From NCBI RefSeq assembly GCF_018320785.1, contig NC_054885.1, positions 3,360,921-3,424,920 on the forward strand: a stretch of DNA of 64,000 nucleotides, in the 5' to 3' direction. A program made the position numbers and the translations under genes. The notes under the pieces are model-generated. The model was not told the DNA's origin and did not search any database. It was given only the letters and a program-made list of their open reading frames with translations. The stretch is from Cheilinus undulatus (taxonomy: Eukaryota > Chordata > Actinopteri > Labriformes > Labridae). This document shows positions 49,205 through 60,830 of this stretch, piece after piece; within the stretch, counting starts at the first letter, position 1, and every line of letters begins with the position of its first letter.

Positions 49205-51220
49205 TATTGGATAAAATTAATTAAATTATTGGCATACAGGAAAACAGCAAAAGTCCAGCATGGTCCATCCCTACACAGAACTGTAAGTCTTAAAAAAGCT
49301 CAAATCAAACACAACAACAGAAGCATTCTGCAAAAGAAAAACGAGCTGCAGGAAGCCAGGAATAAAACTCTTTTGTGTTTTTTTTTTTTTCTCCATTATA
49401 TAATTGCAATCAGCTCTGCGTAGCGCCCCCTGCAGGCCTGGAGGAGCTCTGTAGTAAAAGCCTATCTGCAGAGCCTTTCCTTTACATGCATTTGTTCTGT
49501 TATGTGCTGCATGTTTCTTTCTTGTTGTATTAGTTTTTTCTTATTTTACTTTTGTGTTTTTGAATTTCTGAGAACTTTTTTGAGTCTTTTGAGATGTTTA
49601 ACTTGCAGCTTTTGTCTCTTTCTAGCCACCGTACGCCCTCAGAATCCCACTTTAAGACACAGCGCTCATTCCTTCGACTGATAACGACTTAAATATGGAT
49701 TTTCTTTGCATTAAATAAAACATTAAGTGTGTTACTCATTGCTCTAAGAGCAGTCCTTTTCCCCCTTATTTTCCTGCGCTCCTCTTCCTACATCATATTA
49801 AATGTCAGGACAATTAAGAACCCTTTTACTCCTTGTTTCTGTCTGTATTTCCCACCAGGACGTGTTCACACTCTGTAGTGCTGTAGGTCATCCTCTCCTC
49901 CCACACAAACATCACCTTAACGTGCTCTCTCAGCCCCTTCATCTCCATCTACAAACTGCTGCTTCATCCCAACATGTGAAACAAGCTCTGATTCCTTCAC
50001 CTTACTGGACTTTCTCCAGCTGATCGAGTGAGTCGACCACCCACCTCCACCTCCGGCTCGTTTTCAGATAAAGAGCAAAGTAAGGACAAATCAGCTATAC
50101 GGCTCTGAAATCAGAGAAATGAGAAGGATCTAGGAGGATATTACTGCTGTAAGTCTTCAGTTTAGCCGTGATATTATTATTCTTTTAGACATCTGACGGA
50201 GAGTCGCAGAGAGAAGCTGAGAGCCGAGGTGTTACATCTCAACTTCTGTGACAAAATGAGCAGTGGAGTGGAAATGTCTGCCTGAAAAGCATGCAAAATG
50301 ACACAAACAGCCTCTTCACACATGCAAAAAGCTCCTGAATAGTTCACAAAATCTCCAGGTAAGATCCACCTGTGAATTCAAACCGCCAGCTTTCTGTCCT
50401 GACTATCTGGAACAACTTCTGTGAGAAGTCAGGGTGAGCCTGCCAGCAGGTGACGACAGCTCTATCGTTAAAACCAAGTGTGATTGATGAAGCTGCTTCA
50501 TACTTAGTGTCTTCTCTGTGGATCAGTGTAGCAGCTACATGTAGCACTGATATGAAGGTAAAGACTTATTACAGCATCAGACCCTGCTGATTGGTCCTTT
50601 TTTGTCTCCTGCTGTAGGAGTCGCGTGTGAAAGATTTTACAGGCAGGCTGTTTGGATGTTTACCGGAAATTTTCAGGATGCATGTATAAAAAGTGCATCC
50701 AATTCTACAAATGCATGACCATGTCTGCTCTACTGTAACTTCAGAAAAAGTTGAAGGATCTCCACTGAAGTTGTCCTGATGTGGTTAAAACACCTCTCAG
50801 TGCGAGAAAATCCCTGTGGGACGAGCTGCAGTTGGTCTGGATGTCTGCAGACATGTTGGATGAAGCAACAGTGTCAGATGTAAGAGGCTGCTGTGATTTT
50901 TTTGCCTTTTTATCAGAGCCATGTGTAGCTTGACACAATCACAATATCAGTGATATATGGTGTACAATGATCAGCCCTTCTTGCTCAGTCAGGGTGAACT
51001 GTCCTGCATATTTCCTGCTGTGTTCAACGTTAGTCTACTCTAACTTCATCTGTAAACTTAGTTGGAAAGTTGGGGGTAAAAATTTGCATTCAAACATACA
51101 GCTCAGCATGAACTTTTCAGCAATTTGTGCATACATGAATGGGCTAAATGCATGGTTTGATTCTGCATCCAGTGCATCCTGCTGAAGCAGCTGTTGTGTC
51201 AGCATCACTCCAGAATACTC
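49205..51220. other. No recognised feature
   Basis: Low-complexity and unique intergenic sequence. A short frame at 49802-50023 starts with a hydrophobic stretch (MSGQLRTLLLLVSV) but has no domain or splice support. Confidence -1.
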
Positions 51221-51225
51221 TACCC

Positions 51226-52268
51226 CAGCGTTACTCAACCAGAGAGCCAAACTGTTGAAAAATACCTTTGCAAGAGCCACAATCTGAGTGTTGAAAAGTG
51301 GCAAAAACAGATTAAAGTGGCAAAAAAATAAGTTAAATGTGGGAAGTAATGGTCAAACAGCGGCAAAAAGGGGCAACGTGGGCATAAAATGACAAAAGGT
51401 GGGTAAAGAGTGGAAAAACATGGAGAAAAAGTGGCAAATAGGGCAGACAGTGGCAAAAATGGGTGAGAAGTAACCAAAAATTGAGTTACAAGTGGCAAAG
51501 AATTGCCAAAAAACAGCAAAATCATGGCAAAAAATGAGTGTAAAAGTGACGAAAATGGGAAAAAATGTGGGGAAAATGGTCATAAAGCAGCAAAGAGTGG
51601 CTAGAATGCTGAAAACAATGTTGTTTAATGGCAAAACACGGCTTAAATGGGCGAAAAAGGGGCAAAAAAGTAAAAATTGCATAAAGCAGGATAAAAGAAG
51701 CAAAAAACTGGTGGCATAAATGGGAAAGAAGTGGTTAAAAATAGGCAAAAAGAAATGGCAAAAGTAGGCTTAAAGCAGTAAAAATGGATTAAAATTGGCA
51801 AAAAAAGGGGGTGGAAAGGAGAAAGTGGGCATAAAATGGCAAAAGGTGGGTAAAAAGTGGACAAACAGGGAGAAAAAGTGGCAAAAATGGGTGAGAAGTG
51901 ACCAAAAATTGAGTTACAGGTGGCAAAGAATGGCCTTTAAACAGCAAAAACATGGCAAAAAAAGGGGTGTAAAAGTGACTAAAGTGGGAAAAAATGTGGG
52001 GAAAATGGTCAAAAAGCTGCAAAAGGTGGCTAGAATGTTGAAAACAGTGTCGTTTAATCCCAAAACATATAAGAAACACATAAGAAATAGCAAAAGTGGG
52101 CTTAAAGCAGTAAAAATAGATTAAAAGTGGCAAAAAAGGACAAAAATTGCAAATAAGGGCAATGGAAATGTACAGACAAAAAAAGTTTCCCTTTCTAAAG
52201 GTTTCTTTGGGAATAATATTTCAAATTAGGACATAAAAGATCCACAAATCATCACAAAAGAGCGTCAG
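51226..52268 (+). mobile_element. Element family B with internally duplicated GGCAAAAATGG core
   Basis: Starts CAGCGTTACTCAACCAGAG and ends near ccacaaatcatcacaaaaga. A block of about 250 bp (gggtgagaagtaaccaaaaa ... gaatgctgaaaacaatgttg) at about 51460-51640 recurs at 51885-52055. The array has therefore grown by larger duplications as well as by 20-bp steps. Confidence -1.
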
Positions 52269-52393
52269 GCTACCGCTGTCGTCCATTGTTAACGGCAGAG
52301 CTTCTTGGTGAAAACGATTGATGCCAATGCTGGACAGGACACGTGCAAAAAAATCTTCTCTGCCAAGACAAGCCTCCAATTTGACTCTTATTT

Positions 52394-52925
52394 GGGGGTA
52401 CTCAACTGGCGGCTCAGGAGCCACATCAGGCCCAACACATCTCCCCATCCGGCCCCAAGAATATTATCAAATTCAAATGTGCAGAGGAAAAAATCTGTTA
52501 CTCCCTACAGCTATTAAAACAGCTCCAAAACAACTGAGACTGAAACAGTTTAATCAGGAATGGCTTTGGTTCATCCATTTTTCAGAAATCCCTGTCAGCC
52601 AGTATTAGCAAATATAATACTTGTTAAACACGTATTTATCGGCCCATTCTTTCTGATAAAAACTGCAGTTTTAGGTGGAAACAGGCGTCTTGGAGGAGCA
52701 ATTTTCCTGCTTTGCCACTACACGGCATATTAGCATCTAACCCAGTGATGGAGAACATGACAGCCACAGAAACATTTAACTGAAGTATCTCAATCGCCCC
52801 CTTGTGGCTGGTTGCAATATAGAGACTCTAAAAAATACATGCATTTGCAAGAAACTAAAAATATGTCAACTAAACCAAGTGCCTGATTAGGAAAAAGCTG
52901 GCCCTTGTACAAATGTTGATGACCC
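52394..52925 (+). mobile_element. Element family D' (CAACTGGCGGC type)
   Basis: Starts tactcaactggcggctcagg with cacatcaggcccaacac. It ends at about 52925 with agctggcccttgtacaaatg and ttgatgacccc. The same start and end words bound 61490-62722. This copy lacks the long core array. Confidence -1.
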
Positions 52926-52936
52926 CCTATTTCAAA

Positions 52937-53320
52937 AAGAAATGTAGTCCAGTTCTGATTAAATCGCTGCTACATCCAAGCTAACGGGTACTGTAGCAGC
53001 GGTCACTGGACACACTTGCTAACCCCACACTTAACGGCCACAAACCCATGTCAAAGCAAACCGGGAGAAGAGCGAAAACATCTTTTCTGTCATGAAAAGC
53101 TTTCAGTGTGGCTCTCTTCCTTTGCTTAATAAAGAAATGTGGTCCAGTTCTGACAAAACTGCCGCCGTGGCTAAGTCAGAGCTAATCACTCCGCTAGCAG
53201 CCGTTGTATTTTCACTCACACAGGAGCTAACCCTTTCCCTCTTAGCTCTTACAAACGCATGCTGAAGCAGGCCGGCAGAAGAGCGAAAACATCTTTACCA
53301 TCATGAGCAGCTTTAAGTGT
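52937..53320 (+). repeat. Direct duplication, unit about 195 bp
   Basis: Copy 1 begins aagaaatgtagtccagttct at about 52938 and copy 2 begins aagaaatgtggtccagttct at about 53132. Both continue with gctaac...cttacaaacgcatg-like words and gaagagcgaaaacatctttn. Moderately diverged. No coding potential supported. Confidence -1.
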
Positions 53321-53324
53321 TGTT

Positions 53325-55500
53325 TTTATTCTTTATTTCATACGGTTAACCCTCGCTCCCTTGTAATCTTAAGCATGGCTGAGGCCAGTATGTCCAGAAA
53401 TCTGACATGCAAATAACTGTTTATAAAATAATCATTTTGCCACTTTTTTTATTAACTTTCACTGCTTCAAATCTCTTCAACAACTTCTTACTTAGGTTTA
53501 TTTTAGGTCCATGCATAAAAAAATCAGAGGAAATATATAGGATATGAATCATGAACACGCGTATTTCCACCTCTAACCAAAATGTGACCGCGATTACGCA
53601 CATATATAAATTTACTGCATGTTTGAGATATGATATATTCTTACCTATTGATGGAAAGGACCCGTGCATCTTCATGCATTTCCATCCACTTTCTATGAAG
53701 TGAGGGCAAATTTGAAATTGTCCAAATGTCCCTCTTTCTTAGTCCCAGACTGCAGAACTCGGAAGCAGCATTTTCGACTGTAAACACTCCACTTACGGCA
53801 TGTCCGGTTGTAAACAAAGACGCAGATTCACATCCGAGCACACCCGTAGGAGCACAAAAACTTTTCCTTACACATGTAGCCCACTCTCAGACATCCATAT
53901 CTAGTGGCACCAATTTTTTCATTTAATTCTGATGGTTTTTAGTGGGTGAAATAGCGCTTCAAACACTCTGAGTCCATGGAAGCTGGCACTATCTGCTGGA
54001 TCACTGTGGAATGGTGAAATTTAGAGCCCTGGTGATCGAGTGACTGCGTAGAAAAGGTTGCTGTATGTTGTTTTGGTGCCATAGACACACAGTCAAAAAA
54101 CGTGTTTTTAACGGAAGTCTATTGTCCAGATTTTGGACAAACAAGGATGGATGGAGCTATTTGGCGTCAGCAGAGTTTTATGGGCAACACATTTTTTTTT
54201 TTTAATATGAAAAAAAATAATAAATTTGGCCAAATCTGATGCCTCAATCTATAAAAATGTGACTATCAACTCAAAATAATGATGATAAAAATGATGAATG
54301 TCCTCAAAATGGACATAGTAGGATCTGAGGGTTAACGTGGTCTGGTTCTAGTAAAACAGGCGCTATGCTAAAGCTACAGTCGAGCTAATCATCAGTGGTT
54401 TGCAAACGTCTTTGAGTCCAACTAAGCTCCACCCACAGCTACTGTCTTTCTCCTAAAATGAAGCTGACTGGTCCGAACAGTGCTGGTTCGCTTCAGTCTA
54501 TGTGAATTGGAGCTTTGAGGATGGATTTGCCTGATGACAGAGATGTAGTCTGCTGAATCGATCTGCTCTGCGGGGTTAATTTCCTTCAGTGAAACACTGA
54601 AAACATCCAAACTCTGATCATTAATCTCTCTTTTTCTAAAGAATCTATGTCTGTTTCAAAAATTCAGAAGTGGAAAATTTCTCAGAAAGATTATGTTTAG
54701 CGGAATAATGAACTTTTAGTAATTGGCTCGCCCTCTAATACTGGCAGTCTTTAGTCCCTGTCTTACATAATTCACTCAAGGATTTGGTGCTTTAGGTTAA
54801 TTAAATCATCCACTGAAGGATATATTCATGCAAAGCTGCTCTTAAACATCATTCAACAACCAGATCAGAGGTATTGTATAATTAATCAGCTGTAAATGAA
54901 GTCTGAAGTAAAAAAGCTGCAGAAAACATCCTGTTCTTGCAGCCCTGCTGCTGAGACTCTGCTGCAGAATACAGAAAACACACCACAGCTCTCTATTCAA
55001 TGTTGCTGTTATTACCGTAATATATTAATAGACGGATCGATGTAAATGAGCTGCTTCCTAAGAAGCTGCCAGTATTCTGCGGTTTATTTACATGACAAGT
55101 GTGGATGTGTCCAGGAAAACCGACAGCACCTGAAGGCAGCACGTGTATCCATGCCGTTTATCTTCACTGAAATGACTCAGAGCAGAGAAATAAGACAGAA
55201 AGGGTTATCATCATCACAGACTGTGGCTTTATGCATCCAAATTAAATTAAATGATCTTAATTAAAGACAATAAAAATCATTAAAACGCTCTGCAGAGGTT
55301 GAGTTTAAATCTCATCCTGGCGTTTTTCCTCCTTCCTCTCTAACGCTCCTGTTTGTGGTTTTAGTGTCCAGTTTCCCTACCATCGTCACTGCTGAGCCCT
55401 CACAGACCGCATCCACCTCTGCGCAACCAAAACATCCATCCTGACCCACTGAGGGAACCGAACTGCTCGGTTTTACCGGCGAACGAGGGTTTAACGTGAG
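53325..55500. other. No recognised feature
   Basis: Unique-looking intergenic sequence. Nothing coding supported; no T-box, karyopherin or other expected neighbour is visible. Confidence -1.
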
Positions 55501-55581
55501 AAACGTGGCGGATGAAAGCGGCAGACACTAAAAGAGAGAGAGAGAGAGAGAAAAGAGGGATGGAGGAGAAGGTTTACTTAC

Positions 55582-55639
55582 GGCTGTGAGGAAAAGCCAT
55601 GAACAGGATGGAGCTGATGGTGCTGAGGAGGGTCGACAT
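55582..55639 (-). other. Possible 5' exon with short upstream frame
   Basis: On the minus strand an ATG at 55639 opens MSTLLSTISSILFMAFPHS and meets a good splice donor (GTAAGT) at 55581. It is flanked by two GA/CT microsatellites (55533-55551 and 55662-55692). It could be a 5' non-coding exon of tbkbp1, which needs one. Joined to the acceptor at 37446 the short frame ends at once (TGA), so it would be an upstream ORF. It could equally belong to an unknown minus-strand transcript or be chance. Confidence -1.
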
Positions 55640-55658
55640 GACTGGAGTCTGACATCAG

Positions 55659-55693
<35 letters not shown>

Positions 55694-56263
55694 CCCCCTC
55701 CCCCATTTAGGTACACAAGGAGAGAGAGGGTGAGGAAGACTTCAGGGAGGAAGAGCAGCCTGCAGTCCTCCCAGCCTGTTTAATAAAGTTATATTCAAAG
55801 AGAGAAACAATGACATTCATCCTTCTGTTTTCAATCAAAACTACTGAGAGCAGATTTTATTTACACTGATAGAGACTAGAAATAATACTAATGAATATTT
55901 ATGAGCAACTAAAGCAAACAATGTAGTGTCGATGACTCACATCGTCTCATTTGGCTCTAATGACTTCATTCTACCACATTAGTTGTGTAAATTCTGCTTA
56001 GTATAATAAGTTATTATGAGTTTCCCATGGGACAGGCACTTTATGTAACATGAGCACCCCCTGCTGGAGCTCTGAGAACTGCACCCATGCAAGTTTGCAG
56101 CGCACTGACCCCGAGGTAAGATAGCACCCTTAGCTACAGTGTGGAAAATATTCATATTTACTTTAATTGCTCTAACAGAACAGCTGTTTGTGTACTACCA
56201 CTTCCAAAAAAGTTGGGACATAAATAAAAGCAGAATGTAATGATTTTCAATTCACATACAGCC

Positions 56264-57580
56264 ATATTTTTACCTCCAACAAGGAGGTTATGTGATCAGG
56301 TGGGTTTGTTAATTTGTTAGCAACATAACTGAAAAAGTTGTGGACGGGTTTTGATGAAATTTTCAGGAAATGTCAGAAATGGCATAAGGAAGAACTGATT
56401 AGATTTTGGGAGTGATCCCGATCATCGTCTGGATCCAGGAATGTTTTAAAGCAGTGGTTTTCAAAGTGTGAGGTGGGCCTCCCCTGGGGGGCGCTACAGA
56501 TCTTCAGGGGAGGCGCGGAACCATAAATCAGAAAAAAAGGTGATTTGCTTTGCAAACCTCTGCTGTGCATTGAGCAAAATGGATAAACTTATAGTTACTA
56601 CAGGGACTATGCTGTAGAGCAGTGTTACTCAACCAAAGAGCAAAACTGTTGAAAAATACCTTTGCAAAAGCCACAATCTAAGACGGAAAAGTGGCAAAAA
56701 CAGCTTGAAGAAGCAATAAAAATAGGTTAAAGGTGGCAAAATGGTCAAAACACAGCAAAAAAAAAGGGTGAAAAGGGGTGAAAATGGGAAGAAAAAGTGG
56801 GAAAATGGTCAAAAAGTAAAAAAAAATCAGTGGAAAGTGACTTAAATGGGCAAAAAGCAGTCAAGAGTGGCAAAAATGGGCAAAAAAAGAGGAAACAAGT
56901 GGTATGCAATGGCAAAGGGTAGTTTAAATGGGAAAAAAGTTGAAAAAAAATGGGAAAAAGGGCAAAATGGGAAAAAATGGCAAAAAGAAGAGGTAAAAAT
57001 TGGGAAAAAAGGAAACAAGTGGTATTTAATGGCAAAAGGTAGCTTAAATGGACAAAAAGTGGCAAAAATGGTTAAAAAAGGGCAAAAAATTTGATAAAAG
57101 TGGCAAAAAGATGTAATAAAAATGAGCAAAAAAGAGGGAAAAAGAGGGATATTTAATGATGAAAGGTAGCTTAAATGGGCAAAAAGGTGAAAAAGGGCAA
57201 AAATGGGATAAAAGTGGAAAAAAGAAGTTATAAAATGGCCAAAAGTTGTAGAATTGTAGCGAGAATACTCACAATGCTGGGAGGAATAGAGGAATATTCA
57301 CCCTCTGCCATGACTTCCAGTCGTCCAGTGAAACCATGGGTGAGACTGTCAGAGCATCTGTTGGCACCGTCAGGCAATGCTTCCACCATGACAGTCAACC
57401 TGTGGTGAAGCCAGTGCTTTGCCTCGCTGTGTTTCCATCCCACTGGGGAGGGAGTAATTGGCGAATGCTGTGGTGGGGGGCACACGGGGACGGATCCAGG
57501 AATATTTTATAGGATTCTTTACTACTGGGAGATAGGGCTGATGGCGGAGGTCTGCACTCCCAGAGTGCTTTTCTAGTATT
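56264..57580 (+). mobile_element. Second repeat inside the Tc1-like remnant, itself interrupted
   Basis: acctccaacaaggaggttat ... gatcatcgtctggatccagg (56270-56453) and ggatccaggaatattttata ... gcactcccagagtgctttt (57488-57575) are the two parts of one known-looking fish repeat. Between them lie a hAT-like start at 56454 (CAGTGGTTTTCAAAG), the family B copy at 56620, and an unassigned piece at 57250-57485. Confidence -1.
56620..57245 (+). mobile_element. Element family B with GGCAAAAATGG core, innermost insertion
   Basis: Starts CAGTGTTACTCAACCAAAG, followed by ctgttgaaaaatacctttgc as at 51240. The array 56690-57240 has three larger repeats of about 120 bp (gaaacaagtggtatgcaatg / gaaacaagtggtatttaatg / ggatatttaatgatgaaagg). 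The right terminal repeat is not clear. Confidence -1.
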
Positions 57581-58299
57581 CATAATAGAACATAAACAAA
57601 ACATCAGAAGTAGAAATGGGGAGATTTTACCATTTAAAGAAAAATATCAACTCATTTTGAATTTAATAGCAGCAACACATTTCAAAAAAGTTGGGACAGG
57701 GCCACGTTTACCTCTGTGTAGCATCCCCTCTTCTTTAAACAGCAGTCTGTTATAGAAAGTGAGGCTGCGGGAGTTTTTGGAGAGGAATGTTGTCCCATTC
57801 TTGTCTGATGTAGAATTCTAGCTGCTCAACAGTCCTGGATCTTCCGTGCCAGATCAGACTGGACTGCAGGCAGACCAGTTCAGGACCCAGACTCTTCTGT
57901 GAAGCCATGCTGTTGTGATGGATGTAGTTTGTGTCCTGCTGAAATAGTCAAGGCTGGAAAAGTAAGTGGTACTAATGAAAAACAGCTGGAGGAGTAGTTT
58001 GCAAATAAATAGTTTAACTGACAACAGGTCAGTAATATTATTGGGTATAAAAGGAGCATTTTAGAGAGGCAGAGTCCCTCAGAACTAAAGATAGGCCCAT
58101 GTTTACCCAAACCTTTCCCCAATAGAAGACCAGGACTGCTGAGCTGATAAAAATATAAGGCACAAAACCAGTCTGTAAATATTGGTCTTGAGTTCTTTGT
58201 TTCGATTCATCTGACCACAGAACAGTTTTCCATTCTGCCAGTATGCATTCATGAATTTCCATCAAACATCTTGGTCTATTATTCATATATTTATATTTT

Positions 58300-59285
58300 A
58301 TATAACACTGAGCTGTTGGTATTTATGTATAAAAATGACATTAAAATGTAGAATATCTCGTTTTAAAGCACTACTACTGTAACTGTCCTCCCATAATTCC
58401 TTGGTCCATCATGCACAGCTGACATCTCCTGTGTGTGAGCGTTAATCGAGTCCCTGCTGGACTCTCTCTCTCTCTCCACAGCGGCTCTAATTTGCTGTGT
58501 CAGTGGTTCTGAATGAACTGTTGTGTGTTTGTGCTCGTCCTTTTGCTGCTAACTGTGTCGACTCCTCAGACGTGAGTCACGTTGGCTCCACTGGCCTACA
58601 TTCAGCTCTCAGAGCTCACTGCATTTATAAATTAAACATTGGCCTCCATTTAGCTTTATTTATCACTGACACATTCATAAACACAAATAAATGACTCAAT
58701 TTAATCCAAATATGTCAGATGATCAATGATTGGTGTAAATGTACAACTATTTAATGTGTGTATCTACTCTGAGCCTCATTCTGTAGCTTTCCTATTGATC
58801 TTATTATGTATTTTATTTTAACTGCAGGTATAAGGCTGACAGCTTCTATATGTTTGTAAATTGGAGTTTAACTTGATTCTATTTTTTTTAATACACATAA
58901 TTTAAAATAGGTACATAATCACACAATTCTAACATAAAAACTCACAGACAAATAAAAACATGATGAAAATAAGGACAAAACAAGAGATCAGGAAACCTTG
59001 AATAAAGAAACATTAATATCTAGATTGAAAAAAAAAGTCTCTCTTCTTTGACAGCATTCTCTCATTGTTCTGTTTACTGTTTACTACTGCATATCTCTGT
59101 GTGATCATGTTACTGTTCTTGCTTTACATGGCCATGATTTTATCTGTTTCTTAAATGCCTGCTGTCTAAATTCCACCACCAGCGGCTCTCTGTAAAAATA
59201 TGACAAATAGAGACCAACAGCTCTGAGACCCTCCACTCTTTACTTCCTGTTTTAAACTGGTCGTCTAATCTGCCCTCCATAAGGC
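58300..59285. other. No recognised feature
   Basis: AT-rich intergenic sequence; no exon or element boundary supported. Confidence -1.
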
Positions 59286-59292
59286 GGATTTA

Positions 59293-59472
59293 CTAAACAG
59301 TGAACCGCTGTTTTGGTTTCATGGATGAATTTCACATAATGTGGGAGAAAAGCTGTTAAAAGTGGCCTTCCTGGTGGACACTGTGAGCTCCTTGCAAAGC
59401 ATTCTTTTAGCCGCTTTTCTCCCACATTAGTTGAACTTTCACCCTGGCATGAAAACAACGGTTTGCTGTTAA
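59293..59472 (+). mobile_element. Small MITE-like element, copy 2
   Basis: Runs from ctaaacagtgaaccgctg to aacggtttgctgttaat with imperfect inverted ends. Internal halves also pair (gtgggagaaaagc with gcttttctcccac). Same family as 29928-30130. Confidence -1.
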
Positions 59473-59565
59473 TAATCCCCATAAGGAGTGAGATTTTAAA
59501 GCATCATTTTATTGTATTTTATTCTCAAAGGTTGTTCAAACCTGCGGTTCTCAGCTGGTCAGGTG

Positions 59566-60239
59566 TTAAAGGGATACTTCAACATTTTGCAAATTCACCC
59601 ATCGCCATAATTCCTATAGTCTTGGTAATAGGTTCGTTTCCTTCAGTTGTCGGTGCTGTTTCTAGATCTGGGGGGACCGATATACCAGCTGCACAGCTAA
59701 CGCTATGGAAGCAGACGGAAAATGTTGCTTTCTCTCATCAAACTCATCAAATACACAATCCAACAACTCCAAAACGCTCTCATGGACAAGTTGTGACCTT
59801 CACATTCACCACGCTATGAAATAATCATGGAACATTACAAGACGGAGATGCTTTAAAGCTAAATGCAAAGCCAGAACTACACTCCAGACATGGCTGCTGC
59901 ACTCCGCCCAGTGGTTTACTCATGAAATAGTTCTGAGTATTTGCTTCGTGTGTCTTAATGTTACATAATTATACGTTATTATTTCATAGCGTGGTGAATG
60001 TGCAGGTCACAACTTGTCCATGAGAGTGTTTTGGAGTTGTTGGATTGTGTATTTGATAAGTTTGATGAGGGAAAGCACCATTTTCCGTCTGCTTCCATAG
60101 CATTAGCTGTGCAGCTGGTATATCAGTCCCAGATCTAGAAACCGCTTGCACCGACAACTGAAGGTAACGAACCTATTACTAAGACTATAGGAATTATGGT
60201 GATGGGCAAATTTGCCATAATGTTGAAGTATCCCTTTAA
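59566..60239. mobile_element. Foldback DNA element with ~255-bp inverted arms and TTAA flanks
   Basis: Left arm 59566-59823 and right arm 59981-60239 are inverted copies along their whole length. Examples are ttaaagggatacttcaacat against tgaagtatccctttaa, and the shared agctgcacagctaacgctat and caagttgtgacct words. The loop is about 157 bp. Both outer ends are TTAA. Arms differ at scattered sites and a few short indels. No coding frame. TTAA flanks suggest mobilisation by a piggyBac-type transposase, but this is inferred. Confidence -1.
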
Positions 60240-60539
60240 GAAGTGCAGCGTTTGGTGCAAATATTTCCTTCTCTTTAGCACCCCCTGCTGGTTCTACTGA
60301 TACTGCAACAGGCCTTTTTCTATGAGCTTCACATGCCTAAAAATTGTCTTGCAAGTGACTCAGCATAAATCGTCACAAAATACTGTGATTATTTTTAAGG
60401 TTGAGTTCAAATCTGTCCTTAAAAGCTCATTCAGGTTCTGGTCAGGACTTTGGTTCCTCATCATTTCCTGGTAACATTCCTTATAACCAGTCCACTCTCT
60501 CAGCTCGGATGCACAGCGATGTCCCTTGATTGGCCCTCC

Positions 60540-60830
60540 CTGCTTGGAAGTAAGTTTCGCCCTCTTTCCTGATTCTCCTCTCAGCTGAGGAGAAGGAGAG
60601 CCACATCCATTTCAGGAGAGGGGTGGAGTCAGACAGCTCATTAACATTTAAAGCCACAAACAGAAACAGCTCGTTCTGAGCAGGGCTGAAACAGAGGGGT
60701 TTTTAGACATGCAAAAATCCAATATTGGAGTATTTTTTCAGCAACAAACTTCACAGGCATGTTTTGAGAACCTCTGAGAACAACATAAACTTGTCTTAAA
60801 GGGGTAAAATACGTTACCTTGACCTCTTGA
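60540..60830 (+). repeat. Dispersed teleost repeat
   Basis: ctcagctgaggagaaggaga, ggtggagtcagacagctcat, gagcagggctgaaacagagg and ttcacaggcatgttttgaga are words of a very common fish repeat, as I recall it. The long minus-strand frame across it (60641-60982) is therefore not a gene. Confidence -1.

Larger units (their letters stand above)
56198..58290 (-). mobile_element. Tc1-like remnant split by nested insertions
   Basis: The left piece (56198-56262) has ccaaaaaagttgggacata and tgtaatgattttcaattcac. The right piece (57650-58290) has tttcaaaaaagttgggacag and cattcttgtctgatgtagaa. The minus strand near 58195-58240 reads EWKTVLWSDESK, a Tc1-type transposase block. About 1.4 kb of other repeats sits between the two pieces. 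All frames are broken. Confidence -1.

Noticed and set aside
49802..50023. Small frame with a signal-peptide-like start
   Set aside because: Hydrophobic start only; the rest has no domain or cysteine pattern and no splice partners.
51795..52124. Lysine-rich frames on the other strand of the same arrays (also 45098-45286, 56846-57094)
   Set aside because: Complementary reading of the same repeat; not proteins.
58038..58286. 82-codon frame containing WKTVLWSDESK as a host gene
   Set aside because: It is a broken Tc1-type transposase remnant.
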